64,000 bases of DNA. Origin: Branchiostoma belcheri. Its lineage: Eukaryota; Chordata; Leptocardii; Amphioxiformes; Branchiostomatidae. Below are positions 1-41,100 of this stretch, one piece after another. The notes under the pieces were generated by a model that did not search any database, was not told the DNA's origin, and was given only the letters and a program-made list of their open reading frames with translations. The position numbers and the translations under genes are program-made. The stretch covers positions 773,324-837,323 of the forward strand of contig NW_017802625.1 in NCBI RefSeq assembly GCF_001625305.1. The letters run 5' to 3'. The number at the start of each line of letters is the position of its first letter. Position 1 is the stretch's first letter.

Positions 1-560
1 GAGTTTAGGCCCCCTAGCGGCTTGCTCTGGAACTGCAGGGATATATTCTTGAAAATATTCAAAAGGGGATAACTCAAGAACCAGTTGACGGATGGTCGTG
101 ATTTTTGGTATGTAGGTAGCTTACGTAATGCTTGATATAATTACGTGAGAATTATGCAAATATGGATGTAATTTGCATAATTTATGGGGAAATTCTATAA
201 ATCATCTGCATTCCACGATAGGACAATTGAAGCTTGTGACATTGGTAATTGACAACAAGAGAAACACAGGAAGATATTGATTATGTTAATAATGACTTAA
301 TTTGCATAATTAATGATAAAATTTTATAATTATGTAATGATAACTGCCTGGAATTTCATACTTGTGGTATTTGAAAGTTAAATTGAGGTGAACATCATTA
401 AACATAATTTATTCAAATCAGGACCTCATTTGCATAATTTATTAGGCAATGCTAGAATGTATTGTTTGTTAATGTAAGACTGTCTTTTGGTTGAGATAAT
501 GATAAAATGATATAATTCATGAAAATTAGGTTCCTATTTCTTAAATCAGGGGGGAATAAT
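1..560. repeat. Degenerate dispersed repeat rich in TTTGCATAATT
   Basis: TTTGCATAATT-type motifs recur near 172, 301 and 428, each followed by an A/T-rich stretch (TTATGGGGAAAT, AATGATAAAATT, TATTAGGCAA). A similar block sits near 58790. This looks like a decayed dispersed repeat, but no termini or coding sequence identify its class. It lies inside the Groucho intron that runs off the left edge. Confidence 0.45.
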
Positions 561-863
561 CTATTCTATAATTTGTCAGTCATAAAGATTAACATCATTT
601 GGCGAAGGTATGAGATCGGGGAACTCTAGTTTCGCTATATTTTCCCAGTCTCTTTCCAGAATGTTGTTCCTTTTTTTTTGCTTACTTGAAAGTTTGCCAA
701 AAGTCTTCAGTAAAACAGTTTTAGCCACCGCAGGGAGTGAAGATCCTGCTGCTCCCTTTTCAATCCACTAATAACACAGTTCAGTTCAGCACGTTCTGTT
801 ACCAAAGAGACTTTGGGTGCACGATTCACGGCTCATTTGTTCTTAAGCATGAAGAGGTACTAG

Positions 864-28422
<27,559 letters not shown>

Positions 28423-28424
28423 CT

Positions 28425-29121
28425 CGCCGGCGTCGCAGTCGGAATCTGAATCACTGAACACGGTGGAGAACGGGGATAAATCCGTCGGAAAGCGGCCGAC
28501 TTTCAGCCAAGCGCGCTCGGTACAACTCAGCCAATGGCGCCCGGCGCCAAAGTGCGGATCCGGACACAAGAACTCCGCCGCTAGCTCGTTTCACAGTCCG
28601 ATTCCCCACTCCAACAGCGATCCTTCGGTGCCGGCAGCTCAAAACCTCTGACAGGGGGCACGATCGCCCATAAACCGGCAAGAAATCGGGTTCCGGGCGG
28701 GAGCAAGAATGCCGCAGAAATGATAATTTGGTGCACGGTCTCGCTTCGCGATGTGCAAATGCCACACACAGAACACTTTCCACACGCGGTAACGCCGAGC
28801 TACAATAGGGGGCAAATACTCTGCCTTTCAAGACTGTCAATGATTGGCTCCATCAAAGATTCCAATCACAGTTAACCAATCAGTACTTGAGAAATTCCAA
28901 GCCCACGTGGTATTACCACTTCCCCGACGTAGCTGACCAATCAACGGGCAGAATCTGCTACCGTTCCACTACCACACAGAGATGTCAATCAAAGCGCGGT
29001 GGTACGGCGCTGTTGACATAGGCTTCGGGGTAACGCCCACCCCCACAGCGCTGCGCCGCGTAATTACTTCTGAATGTCATGCAGATACGCAGCAATCTGT
29101 TATTACTGGCTTTCAGCCAAT
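28425..29121 (-). promoter_or_regulatory. Probable Groucho 5' UTR and CCAAT-box promoter region
   Basis: CCAAT or its complement occurs at 28531, 28843, 28862, 28876, 28937 and 29117. A GC-rich palindromic stretch, GGCGCCCGGCGCC, lies at 28536-28548 and resembles an E2F-type site. CpGs are frequent between about 28425 and 28800, unlike the AT-rich flanks. No clear TATA box was seen. The transcription start is not determinable from sequence alone, and the 5' UTR is assumed to begin somewhere around 28450-28850. Confidence 0.5.
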
Positions 29122-32100
29122 CGTCCTGTTTGTTGCCACAAAATTTCAGAAAGATGTTTTGCTAAATGAAAAGCCGGCGAATGTCGTGAGCAGGGGCTTG
29201 TGATGAAGAAAGCGGTTGCTTTTTTCGCATCTGTGCCAGGCAGCCAGACTCATTCAAGATGGTGAATTTCTCTAGGCGGTTCGAGGTTAATGTGAAACAC
29301 ACCTATTTCATACACACTAATGCTTCACGACACCCAGGTTTCTGGCAAGAAGATTAAACTAGTCCTGTTTATCGGGTGTTTTGCAAAGAAACATGTGCAT
29401 ACTGGGACGCTGAGCTTGATTATCGTCATCAAAAGGACAAAGGTAATTGACACGCTGTTGTGAATAAACAGTATTTTGCATCTCATTAGTTCCGCTCCCG
29501 AAAACGTAAATTGCATAGTAATCACAATAATGAGTTGCGAAAATATGGGTTCCCGCCTGTCCGGAGTTTCGTGCGGGCCATTGATTGGCCACAACCGTGT
29601 TTACATTTTCATCCAGGGACACAGTTTACCCTGTGGAGCGGCAGCCCTCATTAGTCATTGGTTTACTTCGTCCAATACAATTAAAATAATTACCCGTACC
29701 ACGTGGGGCAGGGACTTCGTGCCAATGGCAGATGTTTACATTACCGGGCGGGTGCACACAAAACACGGAACCGTCCCGAAGCGGGATCCGTACTAGCGGC
29801 GGAGGAAATGTTCCGATTCCGTGCAGTTCAAAACCAGAGGAATGCTTTCAACGTCACTTTCAATTGCTTTGCTGGAAAAACTGATAAGCACGCTTGAGTT
29901 CACAACTTAGACGGCTTAATGGGCGGCGCAATCGGACTGTGTCTGCTTACAAAGAGAATATAAATGTTTGAACACAGTAATCAATATCTAATTTCATTTC
30001 TTCTGGATAGCTCGCATGAATTATTCATACACAACATTTATCCTGATGGCAATTTCGACAACAATTTCTACATTATATTGTTCTTACCACACACATTTTC
30101 AGTAGATAAAAGCCAACAAGGACAACACAATTTCTTATTTAGGCATCTCCAGCTCCTTATCCTACAAATGATGGGAATCTTTTGTTGTCTCCATGGGGGC
30201 ATGTTGACTCCTCCTTTCACCATTTACCACTGGTACAAGATTGCCTAGAGCAATTATCTGGAATCTCGATCGGAATATTAATACGAAATACAGACTGATA
30301 ATATGAGTGGATGCGCTTTCTCATTTTTGCTCCATATTGTTGGTGCTGGATCTCCAGTTGCCATATTTTCTAATTTGAGTGGCGTACAAAATCTCTCTGG
30401 TAAGACTCCATACCAGGCAAACATATCATGTAACTTAGTTGGGCTCTCAAGTTGATCCTGCATGCATTTTGATGCAGCACTATAAACACAAAAAGGCTTA
30501 CAGTACACAGCATGATCCATCAATTGTTTTGGGTTGACATCTATACTTACCATGGCAGTGTGCCGAGCCTTGTGTTATTCCATACAGGAATATTGTGTGG
30601 AATATATTACATGCTCGGACGACACGTACGCTTTGATAACCCATATTTAATGCAATATCCATGCTTGTTTTTTTTTCTGCGTCATGATTTTTTCCTGATT
30701 TCGCATACGTTTCCATCTGAAGAAACACCCTGACTTCCAACTGTTACCCTTCCGGGCTAATTACTATTGATTGCAATCTTGCGGTTAGTCCTGGGTAATA
30801 TCGGTAATAGCCACCAACAGCAAATGCCTGATGAAGATTGTATGTACACTGGAGAAATAATCCAATGGCTTCTGTATCCCCCAAGGCCCCATATGCCCCA
30901 GAATAAATGTACATTTATCTCCCTAGTGCCCCGCAAAGCCCCAAATGCATTCTGCCTCTAATACGATGACTCTGATCTTCATACATAATATGTCATTATC
31001 TGCACAAAACCCATTATTAATATAAATCACCTGCACTGGGGATGGGAACTGCTGAGCTTGCCAAAGGAGGTGAAAAATGGTTATGTGATGAGTTCATGCT
31101 TGGCTAACTGGCTAACACCAAGAAAGGCACACATTACTGTCGGTTCATTTCGCAATGAAAAAACTAGGGGGATCTGAGGATGATACTTACGTTTGAGGCA
31201 GTGGCATTTCGAGAAAATTTACTAGTCAGAGAGAGTTTTAACATTTCCCATAGAGGCAGTGAAGCTGAGCAGCAACTGGAATTAGGACAGTTTAAGGGCT
31301 GCTTTTTAGTCTAGTCAGGGATGCAAAGTACTCTTTGCTCCCACTAAGAATGCTTCGAAGCATCTTCCTGAGACTTGGGATTAGTGGCTTGATATAGCAT
31401 AACAAGATAACAACCATTTATCCGTCTCGATATGTGTTAACGGCCACTCAATTCCTGTTCGAGTTGTTATTTTGGCGACCGGTAATAATTTGCTGGAGTG
31501 AATCCTTTTGAGTTGGTCTTGTGATCGATGAAGCAAGAGTTAATGACGTCTGCAACCTTTTCGACTTCTGAAAGAAGCTGCGAGGGAGCGGTCGATACTA
31601 GCATGTACTTTAATCCTGCACGTTCCACGCCAATGGCTCATCCCCTGCAGCAGCCAATCGGTAAAGGTTACCGCTGGTAACGACATTCTCATCACGGGGC
31701 ATCTCGTATCACCCTTACATCACGCTGCCAAGGCTTTTAGCCATGAACTCCTGCACTTGCATGTCAGGGAGCACGCTCGTTAAACAGGGAGCTACTCACT
31801 GGCGTGCAGTGCAGCAGAAACTTCCGCCATCAATCTCCCCGCTAGAAGGATTTCCAATGAAAGGATGATAAGATTAGGCCCCCAGCTTACAGACTAATAC
31901 ATTAACGGATTTAGTGGCTGTTGCTCACCAGGATTGATCAATAGCACCGGGATTAATGTACACAGAATCATTACTTCTCCTTGAGTATCCCCCACCCCGG
32001 AGGTGTTGGAGGATAGAGTAGACTCCTGTGTGCATCACTGAAAAGATGGAGTAATTACGGTCAAAGCACAGAGGTGTAACTGTGGACACAGTGATGGCTT

Positions 32101-35100
32101 CAATCAATATGCTTTCTTGCACCACAGATGGACCCGAATTTTCTTCACAGGCACTGAAGCAGCAAGTTCCTTTTCATCAGGAGTATTGAATTCTCACATA
32201 CACCGGCAGGTGGCTTATGTTGAATCAAGCTAGGCACGGATATATTGATGTTTCTACCAAAATTACCATTTCACATAATTTTCATATAGATGAAGATATT
32301 CCTTTAAATGCTAGTCATACAGCATCATAACCATGTCATCCATAACTATAATTAAGCTGTGGGGGTATCACTTGAAATTGTATGACCTTGGTTGAATATG
32401 ATCATCTTATGAATATAAAAATATTTGATATTCACTCTATGCACAACTGCCAAATATACTGCTCTTGTGCCCTTAGTCATCAGCACACAACCACAGAAAT
32501 CTGTTTTTCAATTTTCTTCTTGACAGGGGAGGGCGAAATGGCAATCATGATGAAGACCCTTCGTCCTTGTTGGAAAGGATGATGAATTCTAGATTACAAA
32601 TTTCATACCGAAGCAAAGTTATGCATCCCACCACTGATACAAAAAGGCACGAAATAAAAAAAAAAATGTGCCAAAAACTGTTTTGAATTGTTAAGAAGGC
32701 ATGCGGATAATAAGTTTGCATGGCGCAGGGTGCAGTGTCTGATAACAAATCGCATCGGGCAGGAATAAGCTGAACTGTTCCATCAAAACTTTGCCCTTCT
32801 GATGTGGGCACAGGAATTATTGCTGATGCGAAATCTGTCTGGTCCATGCATCACGCCTTCATCAATGCATGTCACAAGAGCGGCACCTCTGACTCCTGGC
32901 CCCCAGCACCACATCCTTCAATGTTGGGAACGGCCGAAATTATGATCCGCCCAGGAACTCTATCAATAATGTAAGCAAAGATGACCGGGTACGATCAATA
33001 TGATATGCAAGTGCACTAATGCTGTAATTTTCCGTGGATCAGTGACCTGGAGGCAGGGCTGCACAGCTCCAACTTTCCGCTCCAGCTCCACCGAGCACTA
33101 GTCATCAACCCCCGCCGGCATTTGCCTGTCTCAGCAATTTCTCTCCGTCACATGGAGCCGACACTGATTTTAAAACTTGACAGCGGGCTTCTAATCTTGT
33201 CAGTGCGCGGGTTAGTGTCAGGTGTACATATGGCCTGTAGTAGCCACCTTTATGGAGATTTCTCCATATCTCACCCCACCATATTGAATGATCCAGAAAC
33301 AAGGGTTACAGTTTGTGCAGATCCGTCAGCGTTATCTACCCTGTGGCAATGGATGTGGACATAGATTGAAGTCTTATCAATAAACCACAAGAAAGACTGG
33401 GGGCCAGTGGCTGTGATAGAATTCTTATATCATGTTTTCCCAAACTCTTTATCATCAACTTGTCAAATCTTTATCTAAATTGCAATGTCAATCAATACAG
33501 TGACTATATGACAACATCTTACAATCCATTTGTAACAAAAAAACTCAATTTTACCGATAAATGCTTTGATGTATCTTATCAATCTACATTATTCCATCAC
33601 ATAATTTTTTTTCAATACGAATAAACATAACTTCATATCTCCTCCAGGTGATAAAATGTAGGTCTCATTTTATGGTTATCGTAACTTTTCAGATCAAAAG
33701 AGAGGATTTCTACCTTTCAAAACAAGTCATTGATTGACGAATTTCTACTAACTGTGAATCCTACATGACTGATGAACCTCTTGAACAAAGATGTCACCAT
33801 ACTTACAAATTAATTCTTCACAATATTCAGTACATTCTAGCATTAAAGTTCATCTGAGTTGGTCAAATACATGAAGAAGAACATTTCTGGTGAGTAAATT
33901 TCTTTTTGAGTTGCAGAACAGTTTAATTTTCTTCCTTTAGTAGATTCAAGGAGGTAGGCGGGAGACAAGTATTTAACCTTCTTGGTAGATTCAGACATGG
34001 TGCTACGTGATAGCAGTCACAGATCTTCTGGACCAATTACAAAGTACTTGGTTACATTTCACCTGCAGTATACTGTTTTATATGGCATCTTTTCTCTCTC
34101 CTAGCAGTGTGTAACAAAAACAAAAGATAAGCGGTCAACGACCCAAAACCGACCACCATACTAACCTACTCAATTTACCCACCTGCCTATATCCAACTTG
34201 GCTACCAGAAGTGATTTAAGGTCTTTTACTCTCCCCATCCCATTTCCAGCTCTCTTCATCACTTGCCACCTTTCTCCTCTCCAGTTTCCATCATCCATCC
34301 AATCACAATTGATCAGTCCTTCCAGGAACCTTGCCAACCCAGACAATTTCAGGCTTGAAACAGATGTCTACAATCCCTGAGAGGGACCGGGATACCTCAC
34401 AATACTTTTGGACATTTGTCTGCTTCTAATCCCATATGATCCATCTGTCACTACTTACCATGATCCCAGCTGAGTTGTCTGTTGGCATCCATGCAGGAGA
34501 CAAAGGGAAATCACTTGTACTGCTTGATGGCTTGCATTTTGGGTCTCCCTTTCTTTCTGTCCATTTAATTCCTCCCTCATTCTTTGATTCATATTCTATT
34601 TGGTTTGTTTGCTTTTTTTTTTACTTTCTTTCTTCCACCGGTCTTCTTGATTTTTTTTTGTTAAGCAGTCTTTTGAGTCATATTTGGCACAAAAATGAAA
34701 TGAGCACTCTTCTGACTGACCCTCTCTTTACATCACTTTTACCAGGATAGTGTCTGTTTCGCAAGTGATAAGAAATATATCTTGCTGGTACCTTTCATAA
34801 TTTCCTTACTTGGCACTGGCTTTCAACTTTCTAACTTTTTTCAGCATTGTGAGGTAATGCCACTGTTTGGCAACTTAATTTCTGAACATCTATTTTTTTT
34901 TCGATTGTCTCGAGACCGATCACTGGCCATTTCATTACGTTTTTCTTATTTGTCTAACAGCCTGCCAGGAGTATGTACTAGGGTTCTTGGGTCGATTGAG
35001 AGAAGCATCATTGCAACCTGTTATGGAAAGTGGCCTGCCAAGATTTATCACCTGAGAGTCTATCAAAGAAACCCATCAACAAGTAAAGGCATCTATCTCC

Positions 35101-38100
35101 TCACCTGCTATCGTCAGCAGACATCTGTGAAGAGATTAGCAAAATGGTTTCCAGATAGGGCAGAAAAGCAACATTAGCAGTCGTTATTCTCTTGATGCAC
35201 TCCACATTAAAGCACCAGCCCTAAACTTTCCCGACTAAAAAATCAAAGTTGCTCCTCCTAATCCCTCGTCCGTCAGCAGACGTACTTTACAACCACAAAT
35301 AGGTTGCTTTTAGCTCGGGCATTGACTGTCCTGTCATAAACTTTCTATAATTTCGACATAAATTCCACAGTAAAAGTAGTTGACATCTGCAATCTCCACG
35401 ACCCGCTGCGCTCTGGAACGCCATATTTCCACTCTACCTGGTGATGGATGGCTATTATGGATCCACGTGTGACCCATTACAGCTATGACCATGATGTGCA
35501 TTGAATGACTGAACACGGATAAAATTTCTCACCCAAGAAATCGAAGAGCGGCAACGCTCCATGGGAAATCTCACCATGACCCATAAAAGCCCAATGAGCG
35601 TACGGGGACCGTACGTGGGGCAATCAAATACAGGTATATCACTTTCTCCACAACTTATCGATCCACAGTTTTTTTTTTGCGAGAGGGTGGCGCCAGGATG
35701 GTGAAGGAATATTGGTTCCAAGAAGGCGATTTAAGTGGCAGGATGTGGTTATTGGAATTGCACCAAGCGTAGAAGCTATCTAAAGACACCCGGCAACATG
35801 GTTTCTGATTCCCTTCAAGAGGTAATAGAGAAATATGGCAATCATGCCCGGTAATGGACTCAGAGACGGGCTTCTTTGAAAAGATGTATGTGCAATTCTG
35901 ACCACTATTGCCAAGGGTAGTAATTTATTCACAGAGAGCAGCTCATCCGCGGTTGCTGGAGTGAGCCATAAATCTATAGTCATCCATCACGGTGGGCCAA
36001 AAATGAGATGAGGGTGATGACCATTATCAGAATGTGCCGTTTGGGTTCAACTGCAATCTCCTGGCCTCTCCCCCAGTACTTCAACCACGCGTGATGACTT
36101 CCGCACACGTCATCTTACTTCATCATTCTGCGGGCCGACCATTAGATGGCTGCAATTTCCATTTCTTGCAGACTGGAAGGGCAAGAGAGTGTAAGTCAAG
36201 CAAGGACGGCCTGGGGAAAGGCCAGGGAGGAACTCTGCAATTGCTGTGCATGGCATTTCCGGGGTTATCATTCAGCACTTTCCCATTGATCGCCCGCTTC
36301 GATCCAGCCAGGTTGGGTCTGCCCGCCCAGCCAATAGGTCTATCATTATCCTGACTGCATCAATTCCCCATCCGCCGTGCCCACCAAATTCATCAGGAAA
36401 CTTAATTCCCCAACACCAGAAATCAAGAAGTAAGGAGCATGTAAATATGACGCTTGACGAAGAAACCGAAGACGCTCAATATTTCAGTAATAGTAACAGA
36501 TATCGGTGTAATTGAGTTTTTTTTCCGAAACCGACGGTTGTTATGGTAATGCTTAGCTTTCATGTGTTTTAATTGATCCCTGCTGGCCACAGCGCCCCGC
36601 GTCTGCGCCATTTTTCGCATCAATTGTCACGACACCATCATTACCACAAACAGCCAGCTTTAATTGAAGATCTACATGTAAGGTGTTACTCTTATTATCA
36701 TTCATGTCAATGCCTCTGAGGCAGCCGAGCCACTATGCAATTATCTCGTCAGGTCAGGCGGGATGCTGGAGAGCACGTCTGGGCATGATAAAGGTGTTAG
36801 TACCCTTCACACTGCTGAACTTGTTATCGCCCCAGTGGCACGGAAAAGTAAAGAGTAATACCATGCATCATTCCTCTCAAGCGAAAGGAATCACCTCATG
36901 CATAACAGTACATTAAGGTGATAGAATGCACTGGGCCATAACTATTACAGGCTCACTATCTCTGGTATCACTGAAGTACATTGTAAGGATGCTGTTTTCT
37001 TCCACAATGGCTGAAGCAGCTTCCAGCAATCTTGTTTTTCGCAACATTTCTCCCTTCACTTTAGGTTACTTACTGTGCAAATGACACATCCTAACCTCGT
37101 TTATCGATCCCCCCTGGCTACTCGTGCCAATAAACCCAATAAGCCAGCTCATCAATATTTTATAGCTGAGTATTTTCAAGCTCGCGGGAGTTGGTAAATG
37201 CCGAAATCTGCCCGCTTCCCCGCGGAGCCCGCCTTGAAATTGAAGTGGGAAAATCACGTCATAGGAAGGCTATTCCGTGTTTGTAGCAATTTATATCAAA
37301 CCCGCCTGCTGTTATCATTAAGACTGCTCCTCGCTGCCACCGGCCCCTGGAAATCCCTTCCCGCTTGGTTGACTAAGCTACAAAATGCTGCATGCATGGC
37401 TACAGCCAACACAACACTTTAATTTTACGCTTAAAACTTGATTTGCCCAGGTATATTGGCTTATATCTCCTGCCTGCCTCTGACACAAAATCAATATGGA
37501 GGCATTAGAGTCTGATATAATAGGGTTTGAAGTAAGCTGCATCACTTGATGGATGCAACATGATTACAAATCTGCATTTACCAGTAATCCATCCCGCTAG
37601 TGATTACTTATTAATTCAATTTCGGAGAAAATCGAAGAAGGGCACAATAATTGAACACTGATCAATACACGGCCCGCTTCCTCGTGAAAAACAGATGCCC
37701 ACCTTGGGGCATAACCCCAGACAGCATGGCCAGTATATCATTAATTAATATATTAATTCGGTACTGATTCGGTAGCAAGCGGGGACACCAGCGCTGCTAT
37801 ATCATTACATTGATTCCATCATAATTACTGCTTGGCTGCTCCCCGGTGTCTTCAGAATCAGAAATGAAGCCATGGGTCACTCAACAGATTAATGTATTCC
37901 TGACATTGGAGCTTAACTTGCGTCGTAATTCTTGTTATCCGGTGAGGCCTGCGGAATTGGGAGTCTGGGTGTGCTCACAGGTAATTGTAAAAACATCAAT
38001 AATATATCCCTGTTCATTTCTGGACAGCCACGGTGTCTCCATCCATCCTTTGGAGATTGGACGTCTCCCATTGTTCTTTGAACTTTGAAAATAAAACACT

Positions 38101-41100
38101 CAACGACATGTAGCATCGCAGACACTGCTGCCGGAATCCCAAGGAGTGGCTTTTCACATGTAATCCAATAGGGTTTTTATCTCATGTGATCTTTGCCACA
38201 GGTTGGGAAAATCCCTCACACATGCCCGTTCCCAATGGGTGTTTAAACCCCATTGACACACGTCCTTGCACACCACTATTCTGGGCTTCGAAGGAACAGA
38301 AGGTGTTAGAAGCTACATAGCAGATGAAGATGAACATGGTTTATGGGGTGTGGGTTTTATACTTTTGGGAAGGGATGAAGAAATTCCAGGAAAATGTCGT
38401 CAGTCTTCCCAGTGCGGAGAGTTCGTCCATGGTCGCGAGGTCAGAAAAGGTTGCCACTAGAGGAGCCAGAGAGAAGGAACCATCTACCTACTGTACCATC
38501 ATGCAAATGGCAAAATGAGAGCCCAATCCCTTGTTGGGCAATTGAGCAGAAAATGGCAAAGTGAACGATGTATGAAAAGTTAACCAACCATGAGATTAAA
38601 GAAGAAAATTACAACTGCAGCCCTCTGCAATATTGATTACCTAGGTCCAAATGGATGTGTTACGGGGGAGGGTTTCACCCCTTGTCCCATACATACAAAT
38701 TGGTAGTTCGGTGAATATGCTGCCCCCTGTAGCAGACCTTTCTGAATATTAATCTCTTGTCGCTTTACGACCCCATTTGGCTACACATCTCCAAGTTATT
38801 AGAGAAATTCTCTGATGGCCTGTAAAATGTTATGAAACGGCGGAGGAATTGCTTCCCCATTTTCACCCTGACGGCCATTTGGAATAATTTACAATCCTTG
38901 CAGGATGTGTGCTGATTCCAGGGGTATTCATATTCAACAAAGGTGAGGCAGCAATGGCTTTCAGCAAATGGGTGCCAGTAAATTGCGCACGTACGCAGAA
39001 GATTAGCCAGGAACGGGTACACATCGAGGAGGTGTGATAAAATAACTGGTCAAGAAACTGCCTGGGGGGAAAATGGCATAATTTACGGTCGCACGCAGTT
39101 TGGGGTGTTCTGTTTAATCACTGCTTTTACATTTCGCCGTAAGGCCATAAAGTCATTTTATAAATCCCAAGAACGTGATGCGTTTTCTACATTAGAGCTA
39201 ATTTAGTGCCTTCCATTCATCCATCTGCAATATAGATCCTTTCTGCTGGAAAGGCAGGGGAATTGAATTCACAACCATGTAAGATTGAATGCTCCACTTT
39301 TTTCCACTTGGGCGCCGAGGTAAATAAGGCAGCTAACATGTTAATGCTTCGCTGCCATTTTGGTTGTAAGGGCGTACGCGTGCAGATTTTATAGTTTGGA
39401 TGCAGGCAAATTGCTGCGGGAATGGCTTGTTCCGTGTTAGGCAATTTGAAACCGAAGTACGTAACTAAGGATGAAAGCAGTCAATTACGCCATCTTTGTT
39501 CCAAACAGGTGTAATAGATTACGTATATTAGTTGCCATGGAAACGGAGAATGTGGAAAAATTGTTGCCATGAGCGCTAAAGAGGGTGCTGCCTGTATACG
39601 GCCTGGAGGTGTCAAACCAGATAAGGAGGAGAAGGGGCTCATGGGACGCCCGGCAATTACTACTTCTAAAGACTCACAAAATTAATTATTCATGGAGCAA
39701 GGCAGCAAATGTAATCACAGCTTGTCACTGACAGCCCCCCTGGACAAGAGTTGTCCTAAATATCATCAAGAATCTCCGATAAGGCGGCTGCTTCCTCTGC
39801 CAGGCCAATGCTAGGAGTATTGCAAAATGTCAAGAAAGGTCAATCTATACATCACATGTTGTCCGTGGGGACAGGAAGATGGAAAGAAAATCCATTTTAT
39901 CTGGATTGGCTCACTCCTGGGTAATGGCGAAATGCAGGGACAAAATGAGCTGCATGTCACATGATAAACCCACCTGTCTGCTCACCCACCCATGCCCAAA
40001 ATGGTACCACCCACTGCAGTGAATACATGCCGTAAAGTGTGCGTTCCACTACAGGCTGTCTCCCGTCCAAGATTGCCTTGTACTCAGGCCTGCGATGTTA
40101 GATATGATGATAACAATCACTCATACAGGGAGCCAAAATGGACTGGTTAAAGAACGCTGACACAAGATGCTGACACACATGGCTGGAGGGCAAACCATTA
40201 ACCATTAGCACATAATAATGCATTCCTTCCACTATCCTGGTCCAAAGAGGATGCCACCACTCTGGTCCTGGTGCCCACCCACTCACAATCTTCTCCGGGG
40301 TTATGCCAAGAGCGGACGCATCTACCGCCACAGTAGTGCGCTGCCCCCGTCACAACCTATGGTTCAAACACCTGGCTGAAGGGAGAACTGAATAGGAAAT
40401 GTGTATAGGAAAAAAAAGGACCAACCTTGAATGGACCAGGGCAACCACAGAACGCCATTGTATATTTATGGAGTCTAAATGCAAATAACATCGAATGTAC
40501 CACCCCTACCTTGCCAAGGGGTGGGAGAGCGTACACACGGTAACATTCCCTGATTTAAAGATCACCAAATACATATCTAATAAACTCGACAGTACAAAGT
40601 TGGTGGAGGTATTGTAACCGCACTGCCCTGAACCACCTTTGCCGGGGAGTAATTCTCAGTTGGCCCTTACCAATCCATCTGTCGATAAGTCACAAATAAT
40701 TTAAATTGCCAGGAGACTGAATAAATGTTACATGGGGAAAGTACAAGGCTCTGTGCTTAATTATCTGCCTGTCTAATGAGACTGCAGATATCTCCAATAC
40801 TGTTATCGGGGCTGCCTAAGGAGCCCTGCAGCAAATAAATCAACACTGTAATCGAATTGCCGCTCAATTGTGAGAAGAGATTGCACCCGGACAAAGGGAC
40901 GCTAGCCAAATCCGGGGATGAGTAAAGCAGGTACAATACGTATTGATTATCTGGTAATTGTGTAAGTATTAACTGGGAGACTATCTATTACAGAAAGGAC
41001 CCTCTGCTACCTTCTTGCATACTAACAAGTTGGGGAGGAATATTACGGGCCTTGTCTCAGGGGAGCACAGATGGATTCTGGGTACAGGTGAGAGACAAGC

